64,000 nucleotides of DNA from the NCBI GenBank assembly GCA_900549995.1, contig URQQ01000001.1, positions 1 to 64,000 of the forward strand, given 5' to 3'. The notes beneath the pieces are model-generated. The model was not told the origin of the DNA, searched no databases, and saw only the letters and a list, made by a program, of their open reading frames with translations. A program made the position numbers and the translations under genes. Within the stretch, counting starts at the first letter, position 1; every line of letters starts with the position of its first letter. Source of the DNA: an uncultured Lachnospiraceae bacterium (GTDB lineage: Bacteria > Bacillota > Clostridia > Lachnospirales > Lachnospiraceae). Positions 43,024 to 52,376 of this stretch are shown here, one piece after another.

Positions 43024-44283
43024 ATGGTGAAGCTGTTAATTATAGCAGATGATTTTACCGGAGCGCTGGACACCGGAGTTCAATTTGCGAAGAGAGGGAT
43101 TGACACTCAGGTTTACACCGGAACAAGTGTTGAAAAAAGTACAGTCTCGCAGACAGCCCAGGTTCTGGTAGTAGATTCTGAGACCAGGCCCCTTTCCAGA
43201 GATAAGGCTTACAAAACTGTAAAAAAAATTGTCAGGGACGCCATAACGCTTGGAGTTTCTACGATATTTAAGAAGACAGACTCTGCCCTGAGGGGAAATG
43301 TCGGGGGTGAATTGTCCGCAGTTCTGGATGCTTCCGGGGAAAACCAGCTGTACTTTATCCCGGCATATCCGGATGTGAACAGGGTAACAAGGAATGGGAT
43401 GCATTATATTGACGGCCAGCTGCTTGCGGACAGTGCGTTTGGGAAAGATCCTTTTGAGCCGGTGAAATGTTCGTACCTTCCACAGCTGATTCGGGAACAG
43501 ACTGAATATGAGGTGCGGCAGATCAAAATAGAGGATCCATTTCCGGTGGAGGAAAAACAAGGGAAAACAATCTGTCTGTTTGACGCGGAGACAAGGCAGC
43601 AGATGGAACAGCGGATCCATGAGATGAAGACGTATGGGAAGCTGACATTACTTGCGGGATGTGCCGGACTCGCGGCCTGTCTGCCCGATGTACTGGAACT
43701 ATGTGAGACGAGGCCTGAAAAGATCAGCCGGACGAAGGGCCTTTATGTTGCCTGCGGGAGCCTGAACCCGATTACGAAGAAGCAGGTAGAGTATGCGGTG
43801 TCCCGAGGATACGCAAGGATCCATCTGACAGAAGAGCAGAAGTTGATTCCAGGGTTTTATGATACAGCAAGAGGAAAGATGTTCCTGGAGGAGCTGCGGA
43901 CAATCTGTGAAGAGAGCGAGAAGGTCATAGTGGATACATTTGATACAGATGAGACCTGCGGAACGCGGGAATATGCCAGAAGACATAATATTGATACAGA
44001 AGAAATACGGTATCTGATCAGTCAGTGTCATGGAAAAATTGTAAAAAACCTGGCTGAAAACGGGTTGAATTATACGATTCTGATGACTGGAGGGGATACA
44101 CTGATGGGATTTATGAAAGAAATCGGATGCAGCCAGCTTCACCCTGTCTGTGAGATCGGGCAGGGGGCAGTGCTGTCCTGGCTGTTATGGAAAGGACGGA
44201 AACTGCAGGTTATCTCAAAGTCCGGAGGTTATGGGAAGAAAGAAATGATGATAGAGATTGCCCAAAAGGTGATCAAAGGATAG
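43024..44283 (+). CDS. Four-carbon acid sugar kinase (DUF1537 family)
   Basis: The 419-residue kinase has the family signatures: IADDFTGALDTGVQFAKRG at the N-terminus, KKTDSALRGNVGGEL, FIPAYPDVNRVT, and the nucleotide-binding TGGDTLMGFM near the end. DUF1537 proteins phosphorylate four-carbon acids such as D-threonate, L-threonate or D-erythronate; pairing with a PdxA-like enzyme is the D-threonate/D-erythronate style. ATG 43024 is chosen for the AAGGTG spaced before it; an in-frame GTG at 43015 lies inside that element. The substrate stereochemistry cannot be read from the sequence. Confidence 0.9.
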   Translation: MVKLLIIADDFTGALDTGVQFAKRGIDTQVYTGTSVEKSTVSQTAQVLVVDSETRPLSRDKAYKTVKKIVRDAITLGVSTIFKKTDSALRGNVGGELSAVLDASGENQLYFIPAYPDVNRVTRNGMHYIDGQLLADSAFGKDPFEPVKCSYLPQLIREQTEYEVRQIKIEDPFPVEEKQGKTICLFDAETRQQMEQRIHEMKTYGKLTLLAGCAGLAACLPDVLELCETRPEKISRTKGLYVACGSLNPITKKQVEYAVSRGYARIHLTEEQKLIPGFYDTARGKMFLEELRTICEESEKVIVDTFDTDETCGTREYARRHNIDTEEIRYLISQCHGKIVKNLAENGLNYTILMTGGDTLMGFMKEIGCSQLHPVCEIGQGAVLSWLLWKGRKLQVISKSGGYGKKEMMIEIAQKVIKG

Positions 44284-44293
44284 GAGGCAGAGG

Positions 44294-45304
44294 ATGAAGT
44301 TTGTTATGACGCAGGCGGTGTGCGGGGAAGGAATGGAGCTTCTCGGCGGAAAGACAGAAGTTTATGTGGCTGATCATGGTGATCCCAATGACTATATCGA
44401 TGAAATGAAAGAAGCGGATGCATTGATTGTCAGGATTGGGAAATGCAGCGGGGCTGTAATCAGGAATTCGCCGAGGCTTAAAGTAATTGGAAGAACTGGT
44501 GTGGGGTACGATAGTGTGGATGTGGAAGAGGCTACAAAAAGAGGCATTCCAGTTGTCATCACTCCCGGCGCGAACAACCGGTCGGTCGCGGAACATGCAG
44601 TTGCAATGATGTTTGCGGTGGCCAGGAATCTCCATGAAGCGCAGCAGGAGATGAGAGCAGGCAACTGGGGAATCAGAGATGCGGGGAAAACGTTTGAATT
44701 ATACGGAAAAAAGGCGGGATTTATCGGGCTTGGAGCGATTGGAAGAGAAGCGGCCGGTATCTGCCAGGGAATCGGTATGAAGACGGCGGGGTATGATCCG
44801 TTTTTATCAAAAGAGCAGATAGAAGCCCTTGGGTGTGAATATTATGCAGATTATAAAACGATGCTGAAAGAGTGCGACATTATCTCGGTTCATGTGCCCC
44901 TGCTGCCTTCAACAAAAGATATGATCAGCAGGGAAGAGCTGAAAATGATGAAAAAAACAGCAGTAGTCATTAACTGTTCCAGAGGCGGCATTGTAAATGA
45001 AGAAGCTTTGGCGGAAGCTCTGAATAAAGGAACTATCGCAGGAGCAGGAACAGACGTCTATGAAGAGGAACCTCCAAAGCCAACCAATCCTCTGCTGACA
45101 GCAAAAAATATTGTATGCAGTCCTCACAGCGCGGCACAGACCAAAGAAGCAGTCAGCCGTATGGCACGGATGTGTGTGGAAGGATGTCTGGCTGTTATAA
45201 ATGGAGAAAAATGGCCCTATGTGGCAGATCCAAAAGTATATGACCACCCAGACTGGGAAGAAAAGAACCGACAGGAGTCAGAAAAGGAGACGAGTAATGA
45301 CTGA
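44294..45304 (+). CDS. D-isomer-specific 2-hydroxyacid dehydrogenase
   Basis: The 336-residue dehydrogenase has a Rossmann motif GLGAIGREAAG, active-site Arg in INCSRGGIVNE, Glu in YEEEPPKPTNPL and His in CSPHSAAQT, all in place. It resembles phosphoglycerate or hydroxypyruvate-reductase-like enzymes but lacks any ACT domain, so a biosynthetic SerA role is less likely. In this operon it may oxidise or reduce a 2-hydroxy or 2-keto acid intermediate. AGGAGG lies 8 bases before the ATG, and its stop overlaps the next gene by 8 bases. Confidence 0.88.
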   Translation: MKFVMTQAVCGEGMELLGGKTEVYVADHGDPNDYIDEMKEADALIVRIGKCSGAVIRNSPRLKVIGRTGVGYDSVDVEEATKRGIPVVITPGANNRSVAEHAVAMMFAVARNLHEAQQEMRAGNWGIRDAGKTFELYGKKAGFIGLGAIGREAAGICQGIGMKTAGYDPFLSKEQIEALGCEYYADYKTMLKECDIISVHVPLLPSTKDMISREELKMMKKTAVVINCSRGGIVNEEALAEALNKGTIAGAGTDVYEEEPPKPTNPLLTAKNIVCSPHSAAQTKEAVSRMARMCVEGCLAVINGEKWPYVADPKVYDHPDWEEKNRQESEKETSND

Positions 45305-46196
45305 GATTAAAGGGATTATTGCTGCCATGCAGACACCGATGCACGATGATGGAAGTATCAATGAGGGAGAGATCCGGAAGCAGATCAGGCGTCAGATTGC
45401 TGCCGGAGCAGATGCTGTGTTCTGTCTTGGAACAAATGGTGAGTTTTACATTATGGACAAGGAAGAGAAACTCCGTGTGATGGAAATTTTTGTAGATGAA
45501 GTGAACGGAAAAGTTCCAGTGTACGCGGGAACGGGATGCGTAGGAACAAAAGATACTGTTGAGCTGTCAGTTAAGGCGCAGGAGATCGGTGTTGATGTGT
45601 TATCTGTGATTACCCCGTATTTTGCAGCGCTGAATCAGGAGGAACTATATGCACATTATCACGCTGTGGCTGGTGCGGTAGAACTGCCAATTGTACTTTA
45701 CAATATTCCGGCAAGGACTGGTGCGTCTTTAGCGCCTGCGACTGTCGGAAAGCTGGCAGAGATAGAGAATATTGCAGGCATCAAGGATTCCAGCGGTAAT
45801 TTTAATAATATACTTCAATATATTGAAATGACAAAAGGGAAAAATTTCTCAGTGCTGTCGGGGAACGATGCATTGATCCTCTGGACTCTGCTTGCGGGGG
45901 GGACCGGTGGAATTACAGCGATTGCCAACATACTGCCTGAAATCATGGTGGATATTTATCAAAGTTATTTAAGCGGAGATATTGAGAAAGCTAAAAAGGC
46001 ACAGGCATCAATCGGGCCAATCAGGGACTGCTTTAAATATGGGAATCCTAACTCCATTGTAAAGTGTGCGACCAATCTGATCGGCCAGCCGGTAGGCCCA
46101 TGCCGTGCACCGTTTGGAATGGTTTCGGAGGATGCGAAAAAAGCGATTATGGAGACGATAGATACATACTATTCACAGTATAAGACGGTCAAATAA
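45297..46196 (+). CDS. DapA-family aldolase of the catabolic operon
   Basis: The 299-residue class I aldolase-type barrel has the Schiff-base Lys in GIKDSSGNF, the Tyr in VLYNIPARTG and the substrate loop GTNGEFY, where biosynthetic DapA has GTTGE. A genuine dapA exists at 51433, so this copy likely cleaves or forms a 2-keto acid in catabolism rather than making lysine. ATG 45297 follows AAAAGGAGA; the longer in-frame start at 45201 is improbable. It is last in the operon, 11 bases before a terminator. Confidence 0.87.
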   Translation: MTEIKGIIAAMQTPMHDDGSINEGEIRKQIRRQIAAGADAVFCLGTNGEFYIMDKEEKLRVMEIFVDEVNGKVPVYAGTGCVGTKDTVELSVKAQEIGVDVLSVITPYFAALNQEELYAHYHAVAGAVELPIVLYNIPARTGASLAPATVGKLAEIENIAGIKDSSGNFNNILQYIEMTKGKNFSVLSGNDALILWTLLAGGTGGITAIANILPEIMVDIYQSYLSGDIEKAKKAQASIGPIRDCFKYGNPNSIVKCATNLIGQPVGPCRAPFGMVSEDAKKAIMETIDTYYSQYKTVK

Positions 46197-46207
46197 ACGA
46201 ACATTAA

Positions 46208-46250
46208 AAAAGGTGCCCCCGGTAAATGATTCGCCGGGACGGCACCTTTT
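46208..46250. terminator. Terminator of the acid-sugar operon
   Basis: The arms AAAAGGTGCC and GGCACCTTTT plus inner CCCGG/CCGGG form a long hairpin. It can end the catabolic operon and the convergent hpf gene. Confidence 0.88.
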
Positions 46251-46269
46251 CTAAAATTCATATTTATTT

Positions 46270-46809
46270 TTATTGAAATTCTGGTTCAATTAAACCGTAG
46301 GTGTTGTTTTTACGCTTGTACACTACATTTACTTCGTCTGTCTCAGCATTACAGAATACGAAGAAAGAATGTCCGAGAAGTTCCATCTGGATGCATGCAT
46401 CTTCCGGGTACATCGGTTTGATACCAAATTTTTTCGTTCTGATTATTTTAATATCATCATCTTCAACAGATGGATCAGCTTCTGTCTCGAAGAAGTGCGG
46501 CTGGAAGTTGTTTCCGCCCTGATGTCTCTCAACAAGTTTGTTCTTATATTTACGAAGCTGGCGTTCAATAACCTCTTCTACAAGATCGATCGATACATAC
46601 ATATCGCTGCTGACCTGTTCGGAACGGATAATATTTCCTTTTACCGGGATTGTCACCTCGATTTTCTGACGTTCTTTCTCTACACTGAGAGTAACAATAA
46701 TTTCTGTTTCAGGAGTGAAATACCTTTCGAGTTTGCCTAATTTCAGTTCGATAGTATCCTTCAAGCCTGGTGTTACATCAACGTTCTTACCACTAATAAT
46801 AAAATTCAT
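46270..46809 (-). CDS. hpf: Ribosome hibernation promoting factor, long form
   Basis: Long HPF binds the 30S decoding site and pairs ribosomes into inactive 100S particles in stationary phase. The 179 residues have the S30AE N-terminal domain (about 1-100; FIISGKNVDVTPGLKD) and the C-terminal dimerising domain (about 120-179; FGIKPMYPEDACIQMELLGHSFFVF). ATG 46809 is chosen because AAGGAG is 9 bases upstream; a TTG just before it has no room for a ribosome binding site. A promoter lies at 46890-46919. Confidence 0.95.
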   Translation of the reverse strand: MNFIISGKNVDVTPGLKDTIELKLGKLERYFTPETEIIVTLSVEKERQKIEVTIPVKGNIIRSEQVSSDMYVSIDLVEEVIERQLRKYKNKLVERHQGGNNFQPHFFETEADPSVEDDDIKIIRTKKFGIKPMYPEDACIQMELLGHSFFVFCNAETDEVNVVYKRKNNTYGLIEPEFQ

Positions 46810-46889
46810 GATGTTCAACTCCTTTTTACTGTATTGTACAACCGCGATGTTACTGGAGAAGTCTTAACGATGGTTTGTACTATGTGTTT

Positions 46890-46919
46890 ATTATACTCCA
46901 TATGTACTGTACGATGCAA
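46890..46919 (-). promoter_or_regulatory. Promoter of hpf
   Basis: On the minus strand TTGCAT (46914-46919) and TATAAT (46890-46895) are 18 bases apart, about 80 bases before the hpf start. Confidence 0.65.
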
Positions 46920-46965
46920 TAAAAATAAAGATAAAAAAATAAAAAAAGGATAAAAAGACTGACAA

Positions 46966-47577
46966 TTACCGTATGGAACGGATCACTTCAATTCTGGAGA
47001 TTTTTTCGTGGTGCATTTTCGCAATACGCAGTCCAAAGTTAGAGTAGTATGCACATGCGCCGACACCGATCTCTTCCTGGGTCTCTTCCAGGCGCCTCCG
47101 TATAACGTCTTCCAGAGTCTCATCATCTTCGTAAGGGATATGTACATGGATCAGTTTATTGACAAGACGTACTTTCTGGGTTGCGCGGAAGATGACTTTT
47201 TCAGATTCATCGAATTCGCAGAATAAAAATTTCCTCGTGGCGAACAGTACCGCAATTGCGGCTACACCGATCAGGCTGTTCAGCGGAGTTGCATGGTCGA
47301 TGATGACCTGTCTGGCAATCGCAAATAAAAGAACTTCGAACACTGTCGAGGGGGTGTGCTGGAAGACCATGCGGATCAGCTCAACACCAATGATCAGGTT
47401 AAAACATGTCTCCAGAAGATCTTCATAATTCGGATACGTACTCAGATCCGGAATGTGGATAATGCTCATACACGTCCGGATAAAAAGAAGAATGATGCCA
47501 ACTGCCAAGAGGAGCGAGATGGCATATTCCAAAATAATAATCAGTTTCTTTAAGAGATAGGTTGCGTATTTTTTCAT
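46966..47577 (-). CDS. PsiE-like membrane protein with a C-terminal cytoplasmic domain
   Basis: The 203-residue product has four hydrophobic helices (about 12-35, 55-72, 78-92, 97-112) resembling PsiE, a phosphate-starvation protein of unclear role. A C-terminal soluble region (about 125-203) carries LEDVIRRRLEETQEEIGVGAC and a beta-rich end similar to transporter-associated domains. Function is not known. ATG 47577 (MKKYATYLLKK) follows AAAGGAG; longer in-frame starts overlap the PAP2 gene. It is third in the typA-PAP2-psiE-like run. Confidence 0.65.
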   Translation of the reverse strand: MKKYATYLLKKLIIILEYAISLLLAVGIILLFIRTCMSIIHIPDLSTYPNYEDLLETCFNLIIGVELIRMVFQHTPSTVFEVLLFAIARQVIIDHATPLNSLIGVAAIAVLFATRKFLFCEFDESEKVIFRATQKVRLVNKLIHVHIPYEDDETLEDVIRRRLEETQEEIGVGACAYYSNFGLRIAKMHHEKISRIEVIRSIR

Positions 47578-47641
47578 AGCGTTCTCCTTTGGCAGATGAA
47601 ATGAATTTGCGGCCTTTCCCGCACAGCGTCTTCTTAACAGC

Positions 47642-48547
47642 TTACTTGTGAGGCGCTGTGCCAGATGAAACAATTCTGTTGAAACAATAGGGGTAAATGA
47701 CAATCACCCACAGGACAAGAATGAAATATTCCAGCATTTTCAATGGAATGGAAGGGCCAAACAGCGCTTTCATTCCTGATTTCAGAAACAGAGTGATGCC
47801 AAGACCTATGAAGAGTTTGGCTGCCTGTGTGATTTTACCGGAAGTGTGCGTGTCAAAATTCAGATAGGTGCGCTCCAGATAATATCCGGCAGCAAAACCA
47901 AGCCCTGCAGCGCCGGCCTTACAGCAGTCGGATGCGTAATGTGTATCTATTGTTCCGTTCGAAAGAAGAAGCAGCGAATAGATACAGACGAAGATGGAAA
48001 GAGCACACAGTACAAGCGCGATGGATCTGATATGTGCAGTACTGTCGACAAGAAAACTTCTGTAATGATAGACAAGCCAGGAGAAAAGAAGTGAAATTCC
48101 CATGGAAACGAGGACATCCTTTGGGGTATGCACTCCCAGATACATTCTGGAAAGTCCGATCAGGAGAAACGCGAGGATACAGAGGATTTTCTGCCAGTTC
48201 TTCCGGGCGTTGAGAGCCAGCGGCGCAAAGAGGGAAGTGCCTCCCTGGGTGTGCCCGCTTGGAAAAGAGTACCCGGTTGCGCCGGCGACGGCACTTTCCA
48301 CGGGGTGAAAGCCGGGGTCAAGAATCCACGGTCTTGGGATACGGAATGTGATTTTTAATGTCTGGACAAAAAGTCCGGCGGTGAAATACGTAAAGCCCAG
48401 CTGATAAGCAAAGCGCTTATCCACACACCAGTAAAGTGTGCAGATAACCGCCAGGATGATCAGTTCCTGTCCGAAGTATGTTATAAACTGGAAAAATTGG
48501 TCCAGAAAAGGAGTACGGACTCCTTCTAACAATCGCAGAAAACTCAT
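47642..48547 (-). CDS. PAP2-family membrane phosphatase
   Basis: The 301-residue integral membrane phosphatase has the three catalytic motifs: KITFRIPRPW, SFPSGHTQGGT and SRMYLGVHTPKDV. Relatives dephosphorylate undecaprenyl diphosphate, phosphatidate or phosphatidylglycerol phosphate; which one applies is unclear. About six to eight helices are visible. Its start overlaps the typA stop by one base (TAATG), so translation is coupled. Confidence 0.88.
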   Translation of the reverse strand: MSFLRLLEGVRTPFLDQFFQFITYFGQELIILAVICTLYWCVDKRFAYQLGFTYFTAGLFVQTLKITFRIPRPWILDPGFHPVESAVAGATGYSFPSGHTQGGTSLFAPLALNARKNWQKILCILAFLLIGLSRMYLGVHTPKDVLVSMGISLLFSWLVYHYRSFLVDSTAHIRSIALVLCALSIFVCIYSLLLLSNGTIDTHYASDCCKAGAAGLGFAAGYYLERTYLNFDTHTSGKITQAAKLFIGLGITLFLKSGMKALFGPSIPLKMLEYFILVLWVIVIYPYCFNRIVSSGTAPHK

Positions 48548-50373
48548 TATTTATTATTTTCCCTTCTTCTCATTCTGGAATCCAGCGTCTTTTTACGGAT
48601 ACGCAGAGATTTCGGAGTGACTTCGAGCAACTCGTCGGTATCAATGAAGTCCAAAGCTTCCTCCAGACTTAGTATACGTGGTGTTGTCAGTTTTAATGCT
48701 TCATCTGCACCGGAGGAGCGGGTGTTGGTCAGATGTTTTGTCTTGCAGACATTAATTTCAATATCTTCGGCTTTGCCGTTCTGTCCGATAACCATGCCGG
48801 CATATACTTTCTCACCGGCACCGATGAACAGCGTTCCGCGGTCCTGTGCGTTGAACAGACCGTAGGTTACAGATTCACCTGTCTCAAATGAGATCAGGGA
48901 GCCCTGTTTGCGGTATTGGATATCACCTTTGTATGGGGCATAGCCGTCAAAAGAGGTGTTCATGATACCGTTTCCTTTGGTATCTGTCATGAAATCGCCG
49001 CGGTATCCGATCAGTCCTCTGGAAGGAATGGAGAATTCAAGACGGGTGTATCCGCCGTTTGCGGTACCCATGTTGCGGAGTTCTCCTTTTCTCTGGCTCA
49101 GTTTTTCGATGACAACACCGTTGAATTCTTCAGGAACATCGATATATGCGATTTCCATAGGTTCCAATTTTTTGCCGTTTTCGTCTTCGCGGTATAAAAC
49201 TTCTGCTTTGCTGACTGCGAACTCGTAACCTTCACGGCGCATATTTTCAATCAGTACGGAAAGATGGAGTTCTCCACGCCCGGATACTTTGAAGCTGTCT
49301 GTAGAATCAGATTCTTCGACGCGGAGGCTTACATCTGTATTCAGTTCACGCAGAAGACGGTCCCGGATGTGGCGGGAAGTCACGTATTTACCTTCCTGTC
49401 CGGCAAATGGACTGTCGTTTACGATGAACTGCATCGCGATGGTTGGCTCAGAGATCTTCTGGAATGGGATCGCTTCCGGATTCTCAGGAGAGCAGAGCGT
49501 GTCACCGATGGAGATGTCAGCGATACCAGAGACAGCTACGATGGCGCCGATGGTAGCTTCTTTGACTTCTACCTTTTTCAGTCCGTCAAATTCGTAGAGC
49601 TTGCTGATTTTCACTTTCTGTCTTTTGTCCGGTTCATGATGGTTTAAGAGAAGCATATCATCATTGACATGGATAGTGCCGTTGTCAACTTTTCCGACAC
49701 CGATACGTCCGACATACTCGTTGTAATCGATGGTGCTGATCAGCATCTGTGTCGGAGCTTCCGAATCACCTTCCGGTGCAGGAATATAATCAAGAATGGT
49801 CTCGAACAGAGGAATCATGTTCTCCGGGCCGTCATCGAGTTCAAGAATAGCATATCCTGCTTTCGCGGAAGCATAGACGAATGGACAGTCGAGCTGCTCA
49901 TCAGATGCATCCAGATCCATGAATAATTCAAGGACTTCATCGATGACTTCTTCGGCACGTGCCTCAGGACGGTCAATTTTGTTGATACAGACAATTACCG
50001 GAAGCTCCAGTTCCAACGCCTTTTTCAGAACGAATTTTGTCTGAGGCATCGCGCCTTCATAGGCGTCAACAACAAGAACGACTCCGTTTACCATCTTGAG
50101 GACACGTTCCACTTCACCGCCGAAATCGGCATGTCCCGGAGTGTCGATGATATTAATTTTTGTATCTTTATAATATACGGCAGTGTTTTTGGAAAGAATT
50201 GTAATCCCTCTTTCACGCTCGATGTCATTGGAATCCATGACACGTTCTTCTACTTCCTGATTGGCGCGGAATACACCGCTTTGTTTTAAAAGTTCATCTA
50301 CAAGTGTTGTTTTGCCATGGTCAACATGGGCAATAATTGCAATATTACGAATATCTTCACGTTTTGTTTTCAT
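48547..50373 (-). CDS. typA: Ribosome-associated translational GTPase BipA/TypA
   Basis: The 608-residue GTPase has G1 AHVDHGKTTL, switch ERERGITI, G3 DTPGHADFGG, G4 NKIDRP, and EF-G-like domains followed by the BipA C-terminal domain (ANGGYTRLEFSIPSRGLIGY region). It binds 70S ribosomes and helps 50S assembly and growth under stress or cold. Its length matches the family. The first codon follows AAAAGGATCTTAAAT; the surrounding 268 bases up to 50641 hold no gene and only weak promoter-like sequence. Confidence 0.95.
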   Translation of the reverse strand: MKTKREDIRNIAIIAHVDHGKTTLVDELLKQSGVFRANQEVEERVMDSNDIERERGITILSKNTAVYYKDTKINIIDTPGHADFGGEVERVLKMVNGVVLVVDAYEGAMPQTKFVLKKALELELPVIVCINKIDRPEARAEEVIDEVLELFMDLDASDEQLDCPFVYASAKAGYAILELDDGPENMIPLFETILDYIPAPEGDSEAPTQMLISTIDYNEYVGRIGVGKVDNGTIHVNDDMLLLNHHEPDKRQKVKISKLYEFDGLKKVEVKEATIGAIVAVSGIADISIGDTLCSPENPEAIPFQKISEPTIAMQFIVNDSPFAGQEGKYVTSRHIRDRLLRELNTDVSLRVEESDSTDSFKVSGRGELHLSVLIENMRREGYEFAVSKAEVLYREDENGKKLEPMEIAYIDVPEEFNGVVIEKLSQRKGELRNMGTANGGYTRLEFSIPSRGLIGYRGDFMTDTKGNGIMNTSFDGYAPYKGDIQYRKQGSLISFETGESVTYGLFNAQDRGTLFIGAGEKVYAGMVIGQNGKAEDIEINVCKTKHLTNTRSSGADEALKLTTPRILSLEEALDFIDTDELLEVTPKSLRIRKKTLDSRMRRRENNK

Positions 50374-50641
50374 ATTTAAGATCCTTTTCTCTACCTATTT
50401 AAAGCTTCCTGCTGAATTCTTCAACTTTTACAGTTTACCACAATTTCGGGATTTTACAAGTCGTTTTGTGTAAGATCGTGTTGCGGTGTGTAAGTTTATA
50501 TAAAAATATGTGTAATACTTGGGAAAAATGGAAAACGATTCCCGGTATTTTTTTGTACATGCCGTTCTATATGTCTAAAACAGGTCATAGACTGAGTAAT
50601 GACTAAAAAATACGACAAAGAGGAAGGGAGAACTACAATTC

Positions 50642-51271
50642 ATGTCAGATAAGATTATTGAAAATAACCAGGTAACTATAATGGGGGAAATTGCATCCGG
50701 CTTTTCATTCAGCCACGAGGTATTCGGAGAGGGCTTTTATATGGTAGACGTTTTGGTAAAACGTCTGAGCAACTCAGATGACCGGATACCATTGATGGTC
50801 TCAGAAAGGCTGATCGATGTCACTCAGGACTACACAGGGGAATACATCATGGTACACGGACAGTTCCGTTCTTACAACCGCCATGATGAGCAGAAGAACA
50901 GGCTTGTATTATCTGTGTTTGTCAGGGAAGTATCTTTTGTGGAAGAGGAGATTGACGGGGCAAAGACGAATACAATCCTTCTGGATGGTTATATCTGTAA
51001 GGCGCCGATCTACCGTAAGACGCCGCTTGGAAGGGAAATCGCAGATCTTTTGCTGGCGGTGAACAGACCGTACGGCAAATCTGATTACATACCGTGTATC
51101 TGCTGGGGCAGGAATGCCAGATACGCGTCCGGCTTTGAAGTAGGTGAGCACGTCCAGGTACTTGGACGGATTCAGAGCAGAGAATATGTGAAAAAGCTGT
51201 CTGAAACCGAGACACAGAAAAGAGTTGCATACGAAGTATCGGTAAGCAAGCTTGAGACGATGGCTGAATAG
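50642..51271 (+). CDS. Tandem OB-fold, SSB-like DNA-binding protein
   Basis: The 209-residue product appears to hold two OB folds. The first (about 1-105) reads NNQVTIMGEIASGFSF, PLMVSERLID and YIMVHGQFRSYNR. The second (about 108-209) reads LLDGYICKAPIYRKTPLGRE followed by IPCICWGRNARYA and VLGRIQSREY. The second repeat is close to SSB and PriB strands. No acidic SSB tip is present, so it is not the main SSB. It may act in replication or repair; the exact role is unknown. GGAAGGGAG lies 11 bases before the ATG. Confidence 0.72.
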   Translation: MSDKIIENNQVTIMGEIASGFSFSHEVFGEGFYMVDVLVKRLSNSDDRIPLMVSERLIDVTQDYTGEYIMVHGQFRSYNRHDEQKNRLVLSVFVREVSFVEEEIDGAKTNTILLDGYICKAPIYRKTPLGREIADLLLAVNRPYGKSDYIPCICWGRNARYASGFEVGEHVQVLGRIQSREYVKKLSETETQKRVAYEVSVSKLETMAE

Positions 51272-51295
51272 TTCATATAGTTGGCACGTCTTTCA

Positions 51296-51324
51296 TTGAC
51301 ATCGGGAATAATTAATGTTAGAAT
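51296..51324 (+). promoter_or_regulatory. Promoter of dapA
   Basis: TTGACA (51296-51301) and TAGAAT (51319-51324), 17 bases apart, lie about 110 bases before dapA. The leader between them and the gene shows no lysine riboswitch or T-box structure that I can recognise. Confidence 0.75.
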
Positions 51325-51432
51325 TTTTTTAATGATATCTTATTGGTTAAGTTCTGGGACAAAAGTGGCCGGAAAGCACAAACATTCCAATAAGTGCAGC
51401 AAATTGACAAACCGATGTTAGGAGGATGGACG

Positions 51433-52323
51433 ATGTCTATTTTTACAGGAGCAGGAGTGGCAATCATTACACCGTTTTCTGCAGACGGAAGTATAAATTA
51501 CGAAAAACTTGAGGAATTGGTTGATTTTCACTGTGAGCATGGTACAGACAGTATCATTATCTGCGGAACAACCGGAGAATCTTCTACGATGACAGAAGAA
51601 GAGCACATGGAATGCATCAGAACAACAATTGAATTTGCGAAAGGACGTATTCCGATTATTGCAGGAACAGGATCCAACTGTACACGCACAGCATGTGAGA
51701 TGTCCAAAGAGGCAGGAGAAGCAGGTGCTGACGGAGTTCTGATTGTGACACCTTACTATAATAAGGCAACTCAGGAAGGGCTTGTTGCTCATTATACAGA
51801 AGTGGCAAAGGCGGCGAAAGTGCCTGTTATCATGTACAATGTGGCAAGCAGAACAGGCGTGAATATCGAGCCTGAGACAATGGCAAGACTTGTGAAGAAT
51901 GTAGATAACATTGTCGGAGTGAAGGAAGCTTCAGGCAATATTGCGCAGGTAGCGAAGATTATGAGCTGTACAGACGGCAACATTGACCTGTATTCAGGCA
52001 ATGATGATCAGATTGTACCTCTTCTTTCTCTGGGCGGAAAAGGGGTAATCTCTGTATTATCCAATGTTGCGCCGCAGGAGACACATGACATCTGTGAAAA
52101 ATATCTGACAGGTGACGTGAAAGGAAGCTGTGCTGAGCAGCTGAGGGCACTTCCGCTGATTAACCAGCTGTTCTGTGAAGTGAATCCGATTCCGGTGAAA
52201 AAAGCAATGAATCTGATGGGAATGGATGTCGGAGGATTGCGTATGCCGCTGACAGAAATGTCAGAAGAACGTGTTCCGGGCCTTGTAAAAGCGATGAAAG
52301 AGTATGGTTTAAAATTAGTATAA
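51433..52323 (+). CDS. dapA: 4-hydroxy-tetrahydrodipicolinate synthase
   Basis: DapA condenses pyruvate with aspartate semialdehyde, the branch point to lysine and diaminopimelate. The 296-residue barrel has GTTGESSTM, VMYNVASRTG with the catalytic Tyr, the Schiff-base Lys in GVKEASGN, and the RMPL segment near the C-terminus. ATG 51433 follows AGGAGG with 8 bases between; an upstream in-frame start at 51394 is unlikely. The next gene is dapB after a 212-base gap with a hairpin. Confidence 0.95.
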   Translation: MSIFTGAGVAIITPFSADGSINYEKLEELVDFHCEHGTDSIIICGTTGESSTMTEEEHMECIRTTIEFAKGRIPIIAGTGSNCTRTACEMSKEAGEAGADGVLIVTPYYNKATQEGLVAHYTEVAKAAKVPVIMYNVASRTGVNIEPETMARLVKNVDNIVGVKEASGNIAQVAKIMSCTDGNIDLYSGNDDQIVPLLSLGGKGVISVLSNVAPQETHDICEKYLTGDVKGSCAEQLRALPLINQLFCEVNPIPVKKAMNLMGMDVGGLRMPLTEMSEERVPGLVKAMKEYGLKLV

Positions 52324-52376
52324 AGCCACACCATATCTCAGTCTGCGCAGGCGGATGATGATATGGAAAGTGATTG

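Noticed and set aside
51325..51432. Lysine riboswitch or T-box before dapA
   Set aside because: The leader is about 110 bases, too short, and lacks the conserved T-box sequence and an obvious terminator hairpin.
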